The notes under the pieces are model-generated. The model saw only the letters and a list, made by a program, of their open reading frames with translations. It was not told the origin of the DNA and did no database searches. From assembly GCA_003963305.1 (NCBI GenBank), contig RXJR01000001.1, positions 496,001 through 560,000 of the forward strand: a DNA stretch of 64,000 bases, in the 5' to 3' direction. Origin of the DNA: Candidatus Melainabacteria bacterium (GTDB lineage Bacteria; Cyanobacteriota; Vampirovibrionia; Obscuribacterales; Obscuribacteraceae). This document shows positions 53,384-62,942 of this stretch, piece after piece. The translations under genes and the position numbers were made by a program. Every line of letters begins with the position of its first letter. Positions within the stretch are counted from its first letter, which is position 1.

Positions 53384-55570
53384 GTGAAGCGACGTTCAAT
53401 TTTTCTAGCATTATCGCTTTGTATTGCAACCATAAGTGGCTACAACACAGTCGCTATGGCAGGTCAGCAACAGCCGGCACCGCAGCCGAACGGGCAGATG
53501 GACAAAGCATTGCTGGACCGGTATTACCAGGGCGTTACCTACATGAAGATGGGTGACCTGGAAAAAGCACTGGCTGCGTTCAGCCAGTGTGCTCTCAGCG
53601 CGCCTCAAGATCCACTGGTACACCTCAGCCTTGGTGCCGCATTACAACAACACGGCGACATCGACAATGCTATCTCAGAGTATCGCCGAGCCATTCTCTT
53701 GCGACCATCAGATGCATTCGCCCATGAAACTCTTGGCGTATTGCTGCAGGGGCAAGGTCAAATCAATGAAGCCATAGAACAGTATCAGCAAGCCATCCAG
53801 TTGCGCCCTGAAGTGGCTTTGATGAAACTCAACCTGGGTATTGCGCAACGAGTGGCGGGCAACGGCGATGCGGCTATCAGCGCCTTGAAACAAGTGCTGG
53901 CGGCTTATCCTGAACACTTGAAAGCGCGATCACAACTGGCAGCTGCATATCAGGACAAGGGCGAATATCAACTCGCCATCAACGAATACAAACAGATTAC
54001 AGCTCGCGAACCGAATAACTTCACGATGCAGTACAACCTCGGCAACTGCTATCTAGCGCTCAAAGACTACGATAATGCAGCCGTGGCATTCGGACGCGCA
54101 ATTTCTATCGACCCGAAAGTAGCAGCAGCGCACGCTCTACTCGCGCAAGCGCAAAGCAAGACGGGTAAATATGGAGAAGCGACAGCGGAGTTGAAAACCG
54201 CGATTCAACTGAAACCAGACCAGTCAGACTGGCACGCACAGCTTGGCGATGTATATACAAAACAGAAAGACTACGCTGCCGCCATCAGTGAGTATCGCAA
54301 TGCTCAAAAATTGAACCCGCGCGAAGTTGATCCCGCCTACAGCCTGGGATATCTCCTTGAACTGACTGGTGACAATGCAGGCGCGGCAGAAGCGTTCGAA
54401 CATGTGCTGGCGCTGAACAGCAATCACGTAAACGCGCACTACAACCTGGGAATTATCAAGCAAAAGCTGGGAGATCAGGCCAAAGCCGAATCAGAATTCA
54501 GAACGGTATTGAATTTCAATCCCAACGACGGGCAGGCACTGATTAACCTCGGACGCTCGTATCTCCTTGCCGGAGACTTGAACCAAGCAGTCGGATTCTA
54601 TCGCCAGGGGCTGAGCCTTGAGCCGACCGACGCCGGAGCATTCCAGGAGTTGGGCAACGCACTGATCAAATTGAAGGACTACACAGGCGCCAGATCAGCG
54701 CTCGAATCAGCGCAATCGCTATCTCCATTCGACAAAAATACGATGCTCGGTCTCGTCAATCTGGATATCGCCGAAGGCAACAAAGGCAAGGCAGAAGCCG
54801 GATTGCGACAGTTGCTCGAGCGCAATCCCAACGACATAAAGATCATGGAGATGCTTGCAGACAACTTGCAGGACCAGGGAAAAACCGTCGCCGCTATCGA
54901 AGTTTATCAACAGATCGTTCAGTTGAACCCTCGTTCTGCTGATGCTTTCAACGATTTGGGATTGGCTCTTCAGCGCAACAAGGATAATTCGGGCGCCGTC
55001 GCCCAGTATCGAAAAGCGCTGGAACTAGATCCAAAACACGTCGAAGCGCACATCAATCTCGGCAACATTTACCTGGCACAGAAATCTTATACTGAGGCCG
55101 GTGTGGAATATCAAAAAGCGCTGGAATTAAGCCCTGACAATGTTCTTGCTCACTACAATCTCGGTCTGGTGTTAACCAGCCAGGAGAATATTGATGGAGC
55201 GATGAGTCAATATCGCTCCGCGCTGAGAATTGATCCAAACTACGCCAATGCCTATTTTGCTCTCGCGTTGCTCTATCAATCGCAGAACAACGTTTCAGAA
55301 GCGACCACTGCATTTCATAAGTATCTGGATTTAGACCCGACCGGACCATACAGCGAACAAACAAAAACGGCCCTGGCGCGCATCAATCAAACCACAACGG
55401 GATCGGAGCAGCCAGCGCAGATCAACAACGCCGGGGATAACCAGGCTGTTCAACAAATGCAAGTCGCGCCTCAAAGTGTTCAGCAATCCGCGCCACAGGT
55501 AGCACCACAGAGAACTCCACCAATCAACAGCATCCAAACCTCCACTGAAATTCCCGAGGGCTCTCTGTAG
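53384..55570 (+). CDS. Exported multi-TPR protein
   Basis: A 728-residue protein from GTG 53384 (or the GTG one codon earlier), with an AAGAGGAT ribosome site and a signal peptide (FLALSLCIATISGYNTVAMA). From residue ~45 to ~670 it is built of about 18 consecutive 34-residue tetratricopeptide repeats (for example AISEYRRAILLRPSDAFAHE, AVAQYRKALELDPKHVEAHI), forming a long superhelix for protein binding. The C-terminal ~60 residues are Gln/Pro-rich and disordered. It is probably a periplasmic or outer-surface scaffold. The NlpC-like gene starts eight bases after its stop, so the two may act together on the cell wall. Confidence 0.9.
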   Translation: MKRRSIFLALSLCIATISGYNTVAMAGQQQPAPQPNGQMDKALLDRYYQGVTYMKMGDLEKALAAFSQCALSAPQDPLVHLSLGAALQQHGDIDNAISEYRRAILLRPSDAFAHETLGVLLQGQGQINEAIEQYQQAIQLRPEVALMKLNLGIAQRVAGNGDAAISALKQVLAAYPEHLKARSQLAAAYQDKGEYQLAINEYKQITAREPNNFTMQYNLGNCYLALKDYDNAAVAFGRAISIDPKVAAAHALLAQAQSKTGKYGEATAELKTAIQLKPDQSDWHAQLGDVYTKQKDYAAAISEYRNAQKLNPREVDPAYSLGYLLELTGDNAGAAEAFEHVLALNSNHVNAHYNLGIIKQKLGDQAKAESEFRTVLNFNPNDGQALINLGRSYLLAGDLNQAVGFYRQGLSLEPTDAGAFQELGNALIKLKDYTGARSALESAQSLSPFDKNTMLGLVNLDIAEGNKGKAEAGLRQLLERNPNDIKIMEMLADNLQDQGKTVAAIEVYQQIVQLNPRSADAFNDLGLALQRNKDNSGAVAQYRKALELDPKHVEAHINLGNIYLAQKSYTEAGVEYQKALELSPDNVLAHYNLGLVLTSQENIDGAMSQYRSALRIDPNYANAYFALALLYQSQNNVSEATTAFHKYLDLDPTGPYSEQTKTALARINQTTTGSEQPAQINNAGDNQAVQQMQVAPQSVQQSAPQVAPQRTPPINSIQTSTEIPEGSL

Positions 55571-55578
55571 TTATCCTG

Positions 55579-56367
55579 GTGGCACGCTTAACCAAAAACA
55601 TTCAGCTACTTGCGTGCGCGAGCGCAATCTTTGCCTTACTCACTGGCGCACCAGTCAATGCAGATGCACCGGATAGTCTCGGCGCAAGCACTTCTTCAAC
55701 AGCCGACCAAATCGTAATAGATGCCGAAAGCCTGCTGCGCTCTGTCAGTGACGTGCACTACGAACACTTGCATGCGCCAGCCAGTAACCAGGTAACAGGC
55801 AACATAGCCCACAACGACTGCTCTGGATTGGTCAGCTATTTACTGGCGAAACACGCACCGGCTCAGTACGCAGCTATATCGTCCGAGCAGCCACAAAAAG
55901 AGTACCCTCAAGCAAAGACCTACGCGAAGTTTTTCACAGAACTAGAATCAACTCGAGCCGGTTGGAAAAAGGTGCTGAACATCAACCACGTGAAACGAGG
56001 CGATTACATAGCCTGGGCCAAACAAGTAGTGGCGGGTCAGAAGTCTGGAAACACTGGTCACGTAGCCATTGTAGCCGCACCGCCAGGCGACGTTCGCGAA
56101 ACCACCGTCAATGAAAAACGCGTTCTTTATGTCGAGATCAAAGTAATTGACAGTTCGTCAGTAGATCATTTCGCGCCCGACCTGCTGCCACCAAATGCGG
56201 GGCAAAAACATCGAGATGGAATAGGCGAAGGATACGTTCGAATTATAGTGGACACCGAACATAAGCCTGTTGGCTATTGGGAAGGAACCTTCTGGAACGA
56301 AGGCGGTAAACCGATAAGCGGTCCCTCTTACACCCCAATAATTGGGTTTGCCCGCCTGGTAAACTAA
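55579..56367 (+). CDS. Exported NlpC/P60-like cysteine peptidase
   Basis: A 262-residue protein starting with GTG, eight bases after the TPR gene, with a signal peptide (LLACASAIFALLTGAPVNA). The NlpC/P60 core is HNDCSGLVSYLL with catalytic Cys81. GNTGHVAIVAAPPG has His161, and a polar third residue is expected in the following VEIKVIDSS strand. Such enzymes cut peptide cross-links in peptidoglycan. The protein lacks an SH3 or LysM binding domain, so targeting may come from the neighbouring TPR protein, an inference from the tight spacing. The ribosome site is poor, again suggesting coupling. Confidence 0.82.
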   Translation: MARLTKNIQLLACASAIFALLTGAPVNADAPDSLGASTSSTADQIVIDAESLLRSVSDVHYEHLHAPASNQVTGNIAHNDCSGLVSYLLAKHAPAQYAAISSEQPQKEYPQAKTYAKFFTELESTRAGWKKVLNINHVKRGDYIAWAKQVVAGQKSGNTGHVAIVAAPPGDVRETTVNEKRVLYVEIKVIDSSSVDHFAPDLLPPNAGQKHRDGIGEGYVRIIVDTEHKPVGYWEGTFWNEGGKPISGPSYTPIIGFARLVN

Positions 56368-56384
56368 CCAACGCTACATGCGTT

Positions 56385-57185
56385 TCAGTCTTGTTCAGGC
56401 AACTTCAATTTTGACTCTTCCCTGTCAGGCAACTTCAATGTTGCTTCAGGAGTGGACAGCGTTTCAAGTGGCGCGGCTTTTGTCGCCGGACTTTCCAACT
56501 TTGCTGATTGAACCGGCGGGAGCAGTGCAGAGTTACTGGAAAGCCCAAGGAAATGCGCCCTTCTCCTTTCAATCTGCTCAGCAATGTCCTCTGCTTTAAA
56601 ATGAGAATACTGCTCCGGAACGTTGATTGAATGCAGCTTTATACCAACAATCCTGTAGAAGAAACGAACTAGAGAATTGTAGAGAAGAAAGAGCTTCATC
56701 GGCAACGACGCCTGCAACGCCCAAACGTTTTTTGCATCCAGACCCACAAATTTGTAGATGAAGGTATACGCGCGTACTTCTTTTAAATTGTTCCAGTCAA
56801 TATGACAGTGAGTTATAAGCCCATGAAGAGTGATTCCTGTTGCATCAACTTTCATCAAAGGCTCGACATTTTTATTGAACCGGCGCACCACCCACAAATA
56901 CATCGCGACCATGTAGAGAATCATGAAAGCCGCTAAAAAATACAGATGCATGGAGGCGACGCTGAGAGCATAAATGCCAATCAACGGCGCTGCAAAAAAC
57001 ATGCGCCTGTTTAACTTTTTAATGGCCTGATTTCGATCGTTATAAAGTATAAAAGGCTGAGTAAAGTCATCCGGGTCGCCTGCCACGCCGCTCACTTCGA
57101 GGTGTGACGTATCTTCCTTGGCCCATTGGGCGGGTAGATTTCCATCGTCTTGCACTGAAAGCCCTCCAGAGACGAGGCCGATCAT
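56385..57185 (-). CDS. STM3941-like membrane protein
   Basis: A 266-residue protein with two transmembrane helices (about 61-77 and 80-98) and a cytoplasmic PH-like domain (MKVDATGITLHGLITHCHIDWNNLKEVRAYTF). This arrangement resembles the STM3941 family and bacterial PH domain proteins, which have no settled function. The last ~60 residues are Pro/Glu/Lys-rich and disordered. The gene is convergent with the NlpC-like gene and divergent from the next. ATG at 57185; no clear ribosome site was picked out. Confidence 0.75.
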   Translation of the reverse strand: MIGLVSGGLSVQDDGNLPAQWAKEDTSHLEVSGVAGDPDDFTQPFILYNDRNQAIKKLNRRMFFAAPLIGIYALSVASMHLYFLAAFMILYMVAMYLWVVRRFNKNVEPLMKVDATGITLHGLITHCHIDWNNLKEVRAYTFIYKFVGLDAKNVWALQASLPMKLFLLYNSLVRFFYRIVGIKLHSINVPEQYSHFKAEDIAEQIERRRAHFLGLSSNSALLPPVQSAKLESPATKAAPLETLSTPEATLKLPDREESKLKLPEQD

Positions 57186-57279
57186 AACTTATCGAAGAAA
57201 AACTCCATAGTACCCCTATACTGTAAATAACGTCAGAGTTCCATGTGCAAGATTGAAGCACGCAAGATTTGAGGCGCGG

Positions 57280-58539
57280 ATGAAACGTAACAGCCTGTCC
57301 AACCTGATTTTTACCGCGCTGATGCTCTCGACCAGCTTAAGTATTGGTCTGGGTCCGGCGACAATCAATCCAGCCTCGGCGCAGCAACAGCTCGTGGCAA
57401 TGGCCGACCCATCGGCAATGGTGGTGCTCTGTTTTCGCATGAGTCCGCGCACCACAGATCAAGACAAGCAATTCGTCGTCAATTACCTGATGCAACAAGG
57501 GCTCTACAACGTCGGATTCCGACCGAACGGATATGAGTGTACCGGGCAGGGCACTTGCGCAGACGCCATGCGAATCATGAAATCGCAGCTTTATGTGGCG
57601 CAACTGACCTTGAGCAACCAGATGATTCTGGCTTATCGATTTGATCCGCTTCCCCAGAATCCACTCCCGCTGAACAATAAGGCCCGTTTCGCATCTGTGG
57701 CAGATGCTACCGGTTTCACAACCGGGGCCATGGGCGGGTCATCAACAGGATTCGGCTCAGGCACGGGCACGGGCATGGGATACGGTGGGCAGCAAAGCGG
57801 CAATCAACAGGGAGGCTATCAGCAGGGCGGCGCCTATCAATACGGAAGCGGCCAGGGCGAACTGGGCAATGGCATGATTGGCGGCTCACAGAATCAAATG
57901 GGCTCACAATACGGCTCGCAATATGGCACACAAAGCTCCTCACCTTACGGCAGCACCACTGGATACACGGGATCAGGCGGCGGCGCAGGTTCGAAGCCCA
58001 TCTGGAACAAGGAAAACGGAACTCTGAGTCCAACAGGACAGGGTATCCCACAACTCTACGGCAACAACACTACCGGCGGAAACAGCACTGCTAACGGTCT
58101 GGGCAGTATGAGTAGTGGAAACTATGCTAACAACAGCTCAACAAACTATGGAAATACAGGAACAGTCGGCCCTGGTCCGATCTGGAACAAAAACAACGGC
58201 ACACTGAGCCCGACCGGTCAGGGCATTCCAGAACTTTATGGCAATTCCACGACCGGTAACGGTGCCGGCAACGGATTAGGAAATCTCAGCACAGGCCAAT
58301 TCGGAAATTCCAACGGCGGTGGTTTAGCAGGAAGCAGCAACAGCTCAAGCACCCCGGCATACAATCCGAATGCCCCGGCATACAATCCGAATGCCCCGGC
58401 ATACAATCCGAATGCCCCGGCATACAATCCGAATGCCCCGGCATACAATCCGAATGCCCCAGCAACCAATGCAAACGCCCCGGCATACAATCCAAACAAC
58501 GGGTTGTCTGATCCAAACGTCGCCGGTCCTCTTCAATAA
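57280..58539 (+). CDS. Exported Gly/Asn-rich protein with tandem repeats
   Basis: A 419-residue protein from ATG 57280; a TTG at 57253 is less likely. It has a signal peptide (LIFTALMLSTSLSIGLGPATINPASA) and a ~100-residue N-terminal folded part with Cys pairs (VLCFRMSPRT, YECTGQGTCADAMRIMKSQLY). Residues ~155-260 are Gly/Gln/Ser/Tyr-rich. Two copies of a ~54-residue unit then follow, each with PIWNKxNGTLSPTGQGIPxLYGN. Near the end, AYNPNAP is repeated five times, then ATNANAP and AYNPNNG. It is probably a surface or matrix protein; function unknown. Confidence 0.8.
   Translation: MKRNSLSNLIFTALMLSTSLSIGLGPATINPASAQQQLVAMADPSAMVVLCFRMSPRTTDQDKQFVVNYLMQQGLYNVGFRPNGYECTGQGTCADAMRIMKSQLYVAQLTLSNQMILAYRFDPLPQNPLPLNNKARFASVADATGFTTGAMGGSSTGFGSGTGTGMGYGGQQSGNQQGGYQQGGAYQYGSGQGELGNGMIGGSQNQMGSQYGSQYGTQSSSPYGSTTGYTGSGGGAGSKPIWNKENGTLSPTGQGIPQLYGNNTTGGNSTANGLGSMSSGNYANNSSTNYGNTGTVGPGPIWNKNNGTLSPTGQGIPELYGNSTTGNGAGNGLGNLSTGQFGNSNGGGLAGSSNSSSTPAYNPNAPAYNPNAPAYNPNAPAYNPNAPAYNPNAPATNANAPAYNPNNGLSDPNVAGPLQ
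58352..58477 (+). repeat. 21-bp tandem repeat array (five exact units plus one diverged)
   Basis: Five exact copies of a 21-base unit (phase starting ccccggcatacaatccg) occupy 58352-58456. A diverged sixth copy spans 58457-58477, and a partial seventh follows. The exact identity points to recent slippage or gene conversion. The unit length keeps the frame, so copy number can vary without breaking the protein. Confidence 0.92.
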
Positions 58540-58574
58540 CCAGGAAGAGAAGAAATCCCGCCGCAACAGTCAGG

Positions 58575-61229
58575 CTAGCCAGAGCGCATGATCTCAGTTT
58601 CTTTCATCGAAGCCCTGGACTCGATCATCTTCTTGAGAGTGGGATGATTGTTCAACTCCGGATCTTCCCGAATCACTTCAATGGCAGCATGACGAGCTTC
58701 TTCTAGAATTTTTGCGTCGTTGACCAGATCGGCTAGAAGCATCTCAGGCAAGCCACTTTGACGAAATCCCAGAAATTCGCCCGGTCCACGAATTTCCAGA
58801 TCCTTCTCAGCGATGACGAAGCCATCGTTAGTCTGCGTCATAATCTCAAGACGCTGGCGCGTGGTATCAGATTTGGCATCAGAAACAAGATAACAGTAGG
58901 ATTGCTCCGCACCTCGTCCGACTCTGCCGCGCAACTGATGCAACGCTGCCAATCCAAAACGATCGGCATTCTCAATTACCATAACAGAGGCATTCGGAAC
59001 GTCCACACCGACTTCGATGACGGTAGTACAGACGAGGATATCGAAATCTCGATCGCGGAATTTCTCCATAATCTCGTCTTTTTCTTGTGGTTTCAACTTG
59101 CCGTGCATGAGACCGAAACGCAAGTCGGGATATTTCTCCCGCAGCTTTTCATACTCCTGAGTAGCGGCTTTTGCCGAAAGAGTCTCGGATTCTTCAATCA
59201 ATGGAAAGACAATGTAGACCTGCCTTCCAGCCGCAATTTCCTCATGGATTTTGTTCCACAACTCAATCTTACGCCCAGGGGTAAACAGTTTCGTTTCAAT
59301 AGGTTTGCGCCCCGGGGGCATCTCGTCGATTTCTGAAACGTCGAGGTCTCCATGCATCGTCAGTGCGAGCGTCCGCGGAATCGGAGTTGCAGTCATCGTC
59401 AGTAACTCTGGGCTTTGACTTTTCGCCTTCAGACGAGCACGTTGCTTAACGCCAAAGCGATGCTGCTCATCAATGATAATCAGTCCAAGATTTTGAAACT
59501 CGACATTATCCTCAATCAAGGCATGCGTTCCGACAGCGATATTAATCTGCCCATTCAAGAGCTCGCCCCGCACCTGGCGCCTTTCTTTTTGCCCCTGCTT
59601 GCCGACCACCAGTGCGCACTTTAGACCTAAAGGCGTAAGCAAACGTTGAAACTGCCGGTAGTGCTGTTCGGCGAGAATTTCAGTCGGTGCCATCATGGCA
59701 CATTGGTAGTTATTCTCTATCGCAATCAAAAACGCCATCAAGGCAACAATCGTCTTACCGGAGCCCACATCACCTTGAACCAGCCTGTGCAACGGTTTCG
59801 TGGAAGCCAGATCAACGGCAATCTCTCTAAAAACACGATCCTGCGCATTGGTCAATTTAAATGGCAAAGAGGCGCGCAACCTCTCAACCAGACCATCCGG
59901 CTTGAATTCAAGCTTGAGAGCCCCTTCGGACTGTTCGAACTTATGCCTGCGATGGGCAAGCTCGAGTTGAATGGCGAAGAACTCATCAAAAACCAGTCTG
60001 TAGCGGGCGCGATCTTTACTTTCCGCATCATCGGGAAAGTGGATTGTTCTCAAAGACCAATCCAAATCCGCCAGATCAAATTTCTCTTTCACTTCTGGAG
60101 GCAGAGGATCTGATACTACAGGCAGTGACTCAAGTGCATTGTGAATAATGTTGCGCATGTAGCGCAAACTCATGCCTTCGGTGAGTGGATAAACCGGCAC
60201 AAGCCGCCCGGCATGGATGCTGCTGGACAGGTCGGGGCTGTCACTGTCTTCGCCCTCGCCATCACCAACCTGCCCAAGCAATTCGATTTCTGCATTCTTT
60301 AAGACAAGTTTGTTGCTGTAATTGTCTCGTTCTACAACACCAGACGCGAGAACTTGCGAGTCACGAGGATATTGTCCCTTAAATCGCTCAAGTAGATATT
60401 TGTTCTGCTTACCGCCAATAAACCTCGTCACAGCGATGGTTCCAGTACCATCATTGATGGAAATAGTAACGATTGAAATATTTCCACGTTTTGCCTGATA
60501 GGCGCCCACGGATCTGATAACACCATATATGGTGACTTCTTGCCCGGGTTTCAATCCGCGAATGAAAACACGATTCTGAAAATCCAAATGACGGCGCGGA
60601 TAGTGTCTCAACAAATCACTGACTGTGGCGATGTTGAGCTTACCCAGAACGGCAGCAGCCTTCGGACCAACTCCTTTGACAAATTGCACCGGCACCTGAC
60701 TGGGATCGGCAACAGAAAACTTTGGTGGCGCGGACTTCTCCTTCGCCTTACCTGCAGTTTTACTTGCATCCACAGCAGTTTTACTTTTGTTCACTGCAGG
60801 CAGTTCGGAGCCTGTTGCAGGCAAGTCGCCAGCCTGCCGCGGCTCCTGCACTTGCCTGGGCTGCTTTTCTTGAACGGCAGATATAGAATCCGCCAATTTT
60901 TGAGTCAGTTCGTCCGGCGACTGGAAAGCGTCTTCAGCAACATCCCAGAGCGGTTTGAGCAAATCCTCCGCCCGCTTGATTATCGAAATACGCGTGGAGA
61001 CGTCCAGGTTGGGATATTGACGAAACAACCCGCGCACCGTCGCCCATATCGGATCAGTTGGATATCTTCGGCATAGACGATCGGCTGTAGTTCTCATGAA
61101 CTGCGAAAATGTCGAGTGTCGCCCCTGAAAATCAGAATAGTAAGTGCGACGCTCAACATTAATTGCGCGCCGCAGGGCTGAAAGCTCAGCCTCTTTTGTT
61201 TCTTTGACACCGCTCACTATGGCAGCCAT
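58575..61229 (-). CDS. recG: ATP-dependent DNA helicase RecG
   Basis: An 884-residue helicase that reverses stalled forks and branch-migrates Holliday junctions. The wedge/OB domain starts at VKGVGPKAAAVLGKLNIATVSDLLRHYPRRH. The helicase motifs GDVGSGKT (Walker A), DEQHRFGV (DEAD-like), TATPIPRTL and the late QLRGRVGRG are complete. The ~185-residue N-terminal extension with VERRTYYSDFQGRHSTFSQF resembles that of cyanobacterial RecG and supports the proposed lineage. The ATG at 61229 is preferred to a GTG at 61235; neither has a strong ribosome site. Confidence 0.95.
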   Translation of the reverse strand: MAAIVSGVKETKEAELSALRRAINVERRTYYSDFQGRHSTFSQFMRTTADRLCRRYPTDPIWATVRGLFRQYPNLDVSTRISIIKRAEDLLKPLWDVAEDAFQSPDELTQKLADSISAVQEKQPRQVQEPRQAGDLPATGSELPAVNKSKTAVDASKTAGKAKEKSAPPKFSVADPSQVPVQFVKGVGPKAAAVLGKLNIATVSDLLRHYPRRHLDFQNRVFIRGLKPGQEVTIYGVIRSVGAYQAKRGNISIVTISINDGTGTIAVTRFIGGKQNKYLLERFKGQYPRDSQVLASGVVERDNYSNKLVLKNAEIELLGQVGDGEGEDSDSPDLSSSIHAGRLVPVYPLTEGMSLRYMRNIIHNALESLPVVSDPLPPEVKEKFDLADLDWSLRTIHFPDDAESKDRARYRLVFDEFFAIQLELAHRRHKFEQSEGALKLEFKPDGLVERLRASLPFKLTNAQDRVFREIAVDLASTKPLHRLVQGDVGSGKTIVALMAFLIAIENNYQCAMMAPTEILAEQHYRQFQRLLTPLGLKCALVVGKQGQKERRQVRGELLNGQINIAVGTHALIEDNVEFQNLGLIIIDEQHRFGVKQRARLKAKSQSPELLTMTATPIPRTLALTMHGDLDVSEIDEMPPGRKPIETKLFTPGRKIELWNKIHEEIAAGRQVYIVFPLIEESETLSAKAATQEYEKLREKYPDLRFGLMHGKLKPQEKDEIMEKFRDRDFDILVCTTVIEVGVDVPNASVMVIENADRFGLAALHQLRGRVGRGAEQSYCYLVSDAKSDTTRQRLEIMTQTNDGFVIAEKDLEIRGPGEFLGFRQSGLPEMLLADLVNDAKILEEARHAAIEVIREDPELNNHPTLKKMIESRASMKETEIMRSG

Positions 61230-61358
61230 ATGCACTCAGGATATCCGACAATACACCACGCAACCGCCCAGCATATCTGGACACTTCCGCCTCATTAAGA
61301 CTAAGAGACGGAGCGTCCAAATACACCTAAAAAATTGGCAACAAGCAAAAAATTCTCG

Positions 61359-62942
61359 TTAAACAGCTACGAGCTTCTTTTCTTGTCGACGAGGCAGTTC
61401 ATAATTCATGATGTCCATCAACAGCTCCATTCTAGTTCCGCTGCATAGCAGTGGAATCAGGTTCGGAAGACTGTAGTAGTCACCTTTGAACGTGAATGTA
61501 TCGACTTCGACATCCATGCTTTTCAAGCTGCTCTCCACAGCATCGCTGCAGGTACCCACATTCACAATAATGACTGAGGGCGTCAGATGCATCGATTCAG
61601 CGTAGTCCTGGATGGCATTCGCAAAATACGGTTTCGCATTTTCGCCTTGATCAGTGATCATGACAATCTGTTCAACCGCAAATTTATTGCGGCGCATAGC
61701 TTCAAGCGCCACACCGCAAGACGTATTGCCACCAGCCTTGATGCCCTTAAAAGCACTTTCCCAGTGGGAAAGTTCTTTTCCTCTGGCCTTGATTTCGTAC
61801 GCCATAGAGTCAAACGCATAGACGTACAAATCTGAGGCACAAATAGGTGCAACCAGGCTTGCAACTTGTTTTCCAACTTCGATAGCCAGCTCCATCGAAC
61901 CGCTTTTATCAACAAACAAAGCAGTGGACTTTTTAATTGTGCCTTTTGTTTTGACCTGGTGGTCTCCGACAGCCTCCACTTTGCGGACCATTTCGTCATC
62001 CAAATTAGCAGCCTTCATAGCCTGTCTTGTTTTCAAAGCAGATACGCGTTTATCAGTCTTGGCACTTTCCAACTTTGACTCGATTAATTTGCGCAGATCA
62101 ACGTTACCCATCGCACCGCGCTTTTTCAAACTAGCCATGTTGTTAATCACTTCCTGCGGAGTCATGACAGAAACGATTGCAACAAGTGCAGCCGGAGTCA
62201 TGTTCTTCACGACAGAAGAAGCAATCTTGTATGGAATCTTATTTTCCACAATCATACGTGCCTGTTCCGTCGGATCACTGCAAGCAGCGATTTTCTTCAG
62301 AACATAAAGTCGACTGTCTTCCGGCGGTTTTTCATCGAACAGAACTTTCTGAGCATAGTCACCAGGCTTTATACGCAAAGTTGCGTACAAAGTCTTAAGC
62401 GACTTACGAGCATAAAGTGCAGCCGAATCGAAGCCTCTCTGATCTCGTTCACGAGCATCGAGATACTGCTTAACAGCATTACGAAACGAACGAGGAACAG
62501 ACGCAGCGATACCCGGCACGAAAGTTTTGCCGGCGCGATGCCCTTTTACAACTCGAACAACGCGTTCGACTTGATATGGTGGCATCTTTTCGAGCATGCA
62601 CAGTCCGCTGTCTCTGTAGTCATCAGAGAATTTAGACGTAACCATGAAGGCAACGAAAAGTTGTTTCAAATCGTGCACAGATCCATTATCGAAATACCAT
62701 GCAGCGAGATGTCCAAAGAACAACGGGTCGTTCTCGTGTACGTGTCGGAACAATGGAATATACGGCGCAACATCACGATGCGGCGTACGCAGCAAAGCAT
62801 TAAGAATGCTCAGCCTGTAGTCTTGTTCTGATGTGATTGCATTTCGTAATAGATGATCGAACATGTTACACCTGGCGAGCTCTCGTTGCCCGCGACGATT
62901 ACAAAAAACTTCCACTTCAGAATGGAAAGTTTTAGGTGTCAT
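61359..62942 (-). CDS. TROVE/Ro60-like RNA-binding protein with VWA domain
   Basis: A 527-residue protein, close to the size of bacterial Rsr (Ro60 orthologue). Residues ~1-325 form a helical, HEAT-like ring expected for the TROVE module (NKIPYKIASSVVKNMTPAALVAI, MASLKKRGAMGNVDLRKL). The C-terminal VWA domain has a metal site DKSGSM (345-350). Ro proteins bind misfolded RNAs and small Y RNAs and guide exoribonucleases during stress. The identification is by pattern and needs profile confirmation; a different TROVE-like VWA protein is possible. The ATG at 62942 has no good ribosome site and lies 16 bases after a foldable element (62958-63025). Confidence 0.78.
   Translation of the reverse strand: MTPKTFHSEVEVFCNRRGQRELARCNMFDHLLRNAITSEQDYRLSILNALLRTPHRDVAPYIPLFRHVHENDPLFFGHLAAWYFDNGSVHDLKQLFVAFMVTSKFSDDYRDSGLCMLEKMPPYQVERVVRVVKGHRAGKTFVPGIAASVPRSFRNAVKQYLDARERDQRGFDSAALYARKSLKTLYATLRIKPGDYAQKVLFDEKPPEDSRLYVLKKIAACSDPTEQARMIVENKIPYKIASSVVKNMTPAALVAIVSVMTPQEVINNMASLKKRGAMGNVDLRKLIESKLESAKTDKRVSALKTRQAMKAANLDDEMVRKVEAVGDHQVKTKGTIKKSTALFVDKSGSMELAIEVGKQVASLVAPICASDLYVYAFDSMAYEIKARGKELSHWESAFKGIKAGGNTSCGVALEAMRRNKFAVEQIVMITDQGENAKPYFANAIQDYAESMHLTPSVIIVNVGTCSDAVESSLKSMDVEVDTFTFKGDYYSLPNLIPLLCSGTRMELLMDIMNYELPRRQEKKLVAV

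Noticed and set aside
58352-58498. CRISPR-like array
   Set aside because: The units are directly adjacent with no spacers and encode a peptide repeat.
58236-58566. Repetitive minus-strand ORFs opposite the 21-bp array
   Set aside because: The repeat unit is free of stops in several frames; the plus-strand frame has a signal peptide and continues from a folded domain.
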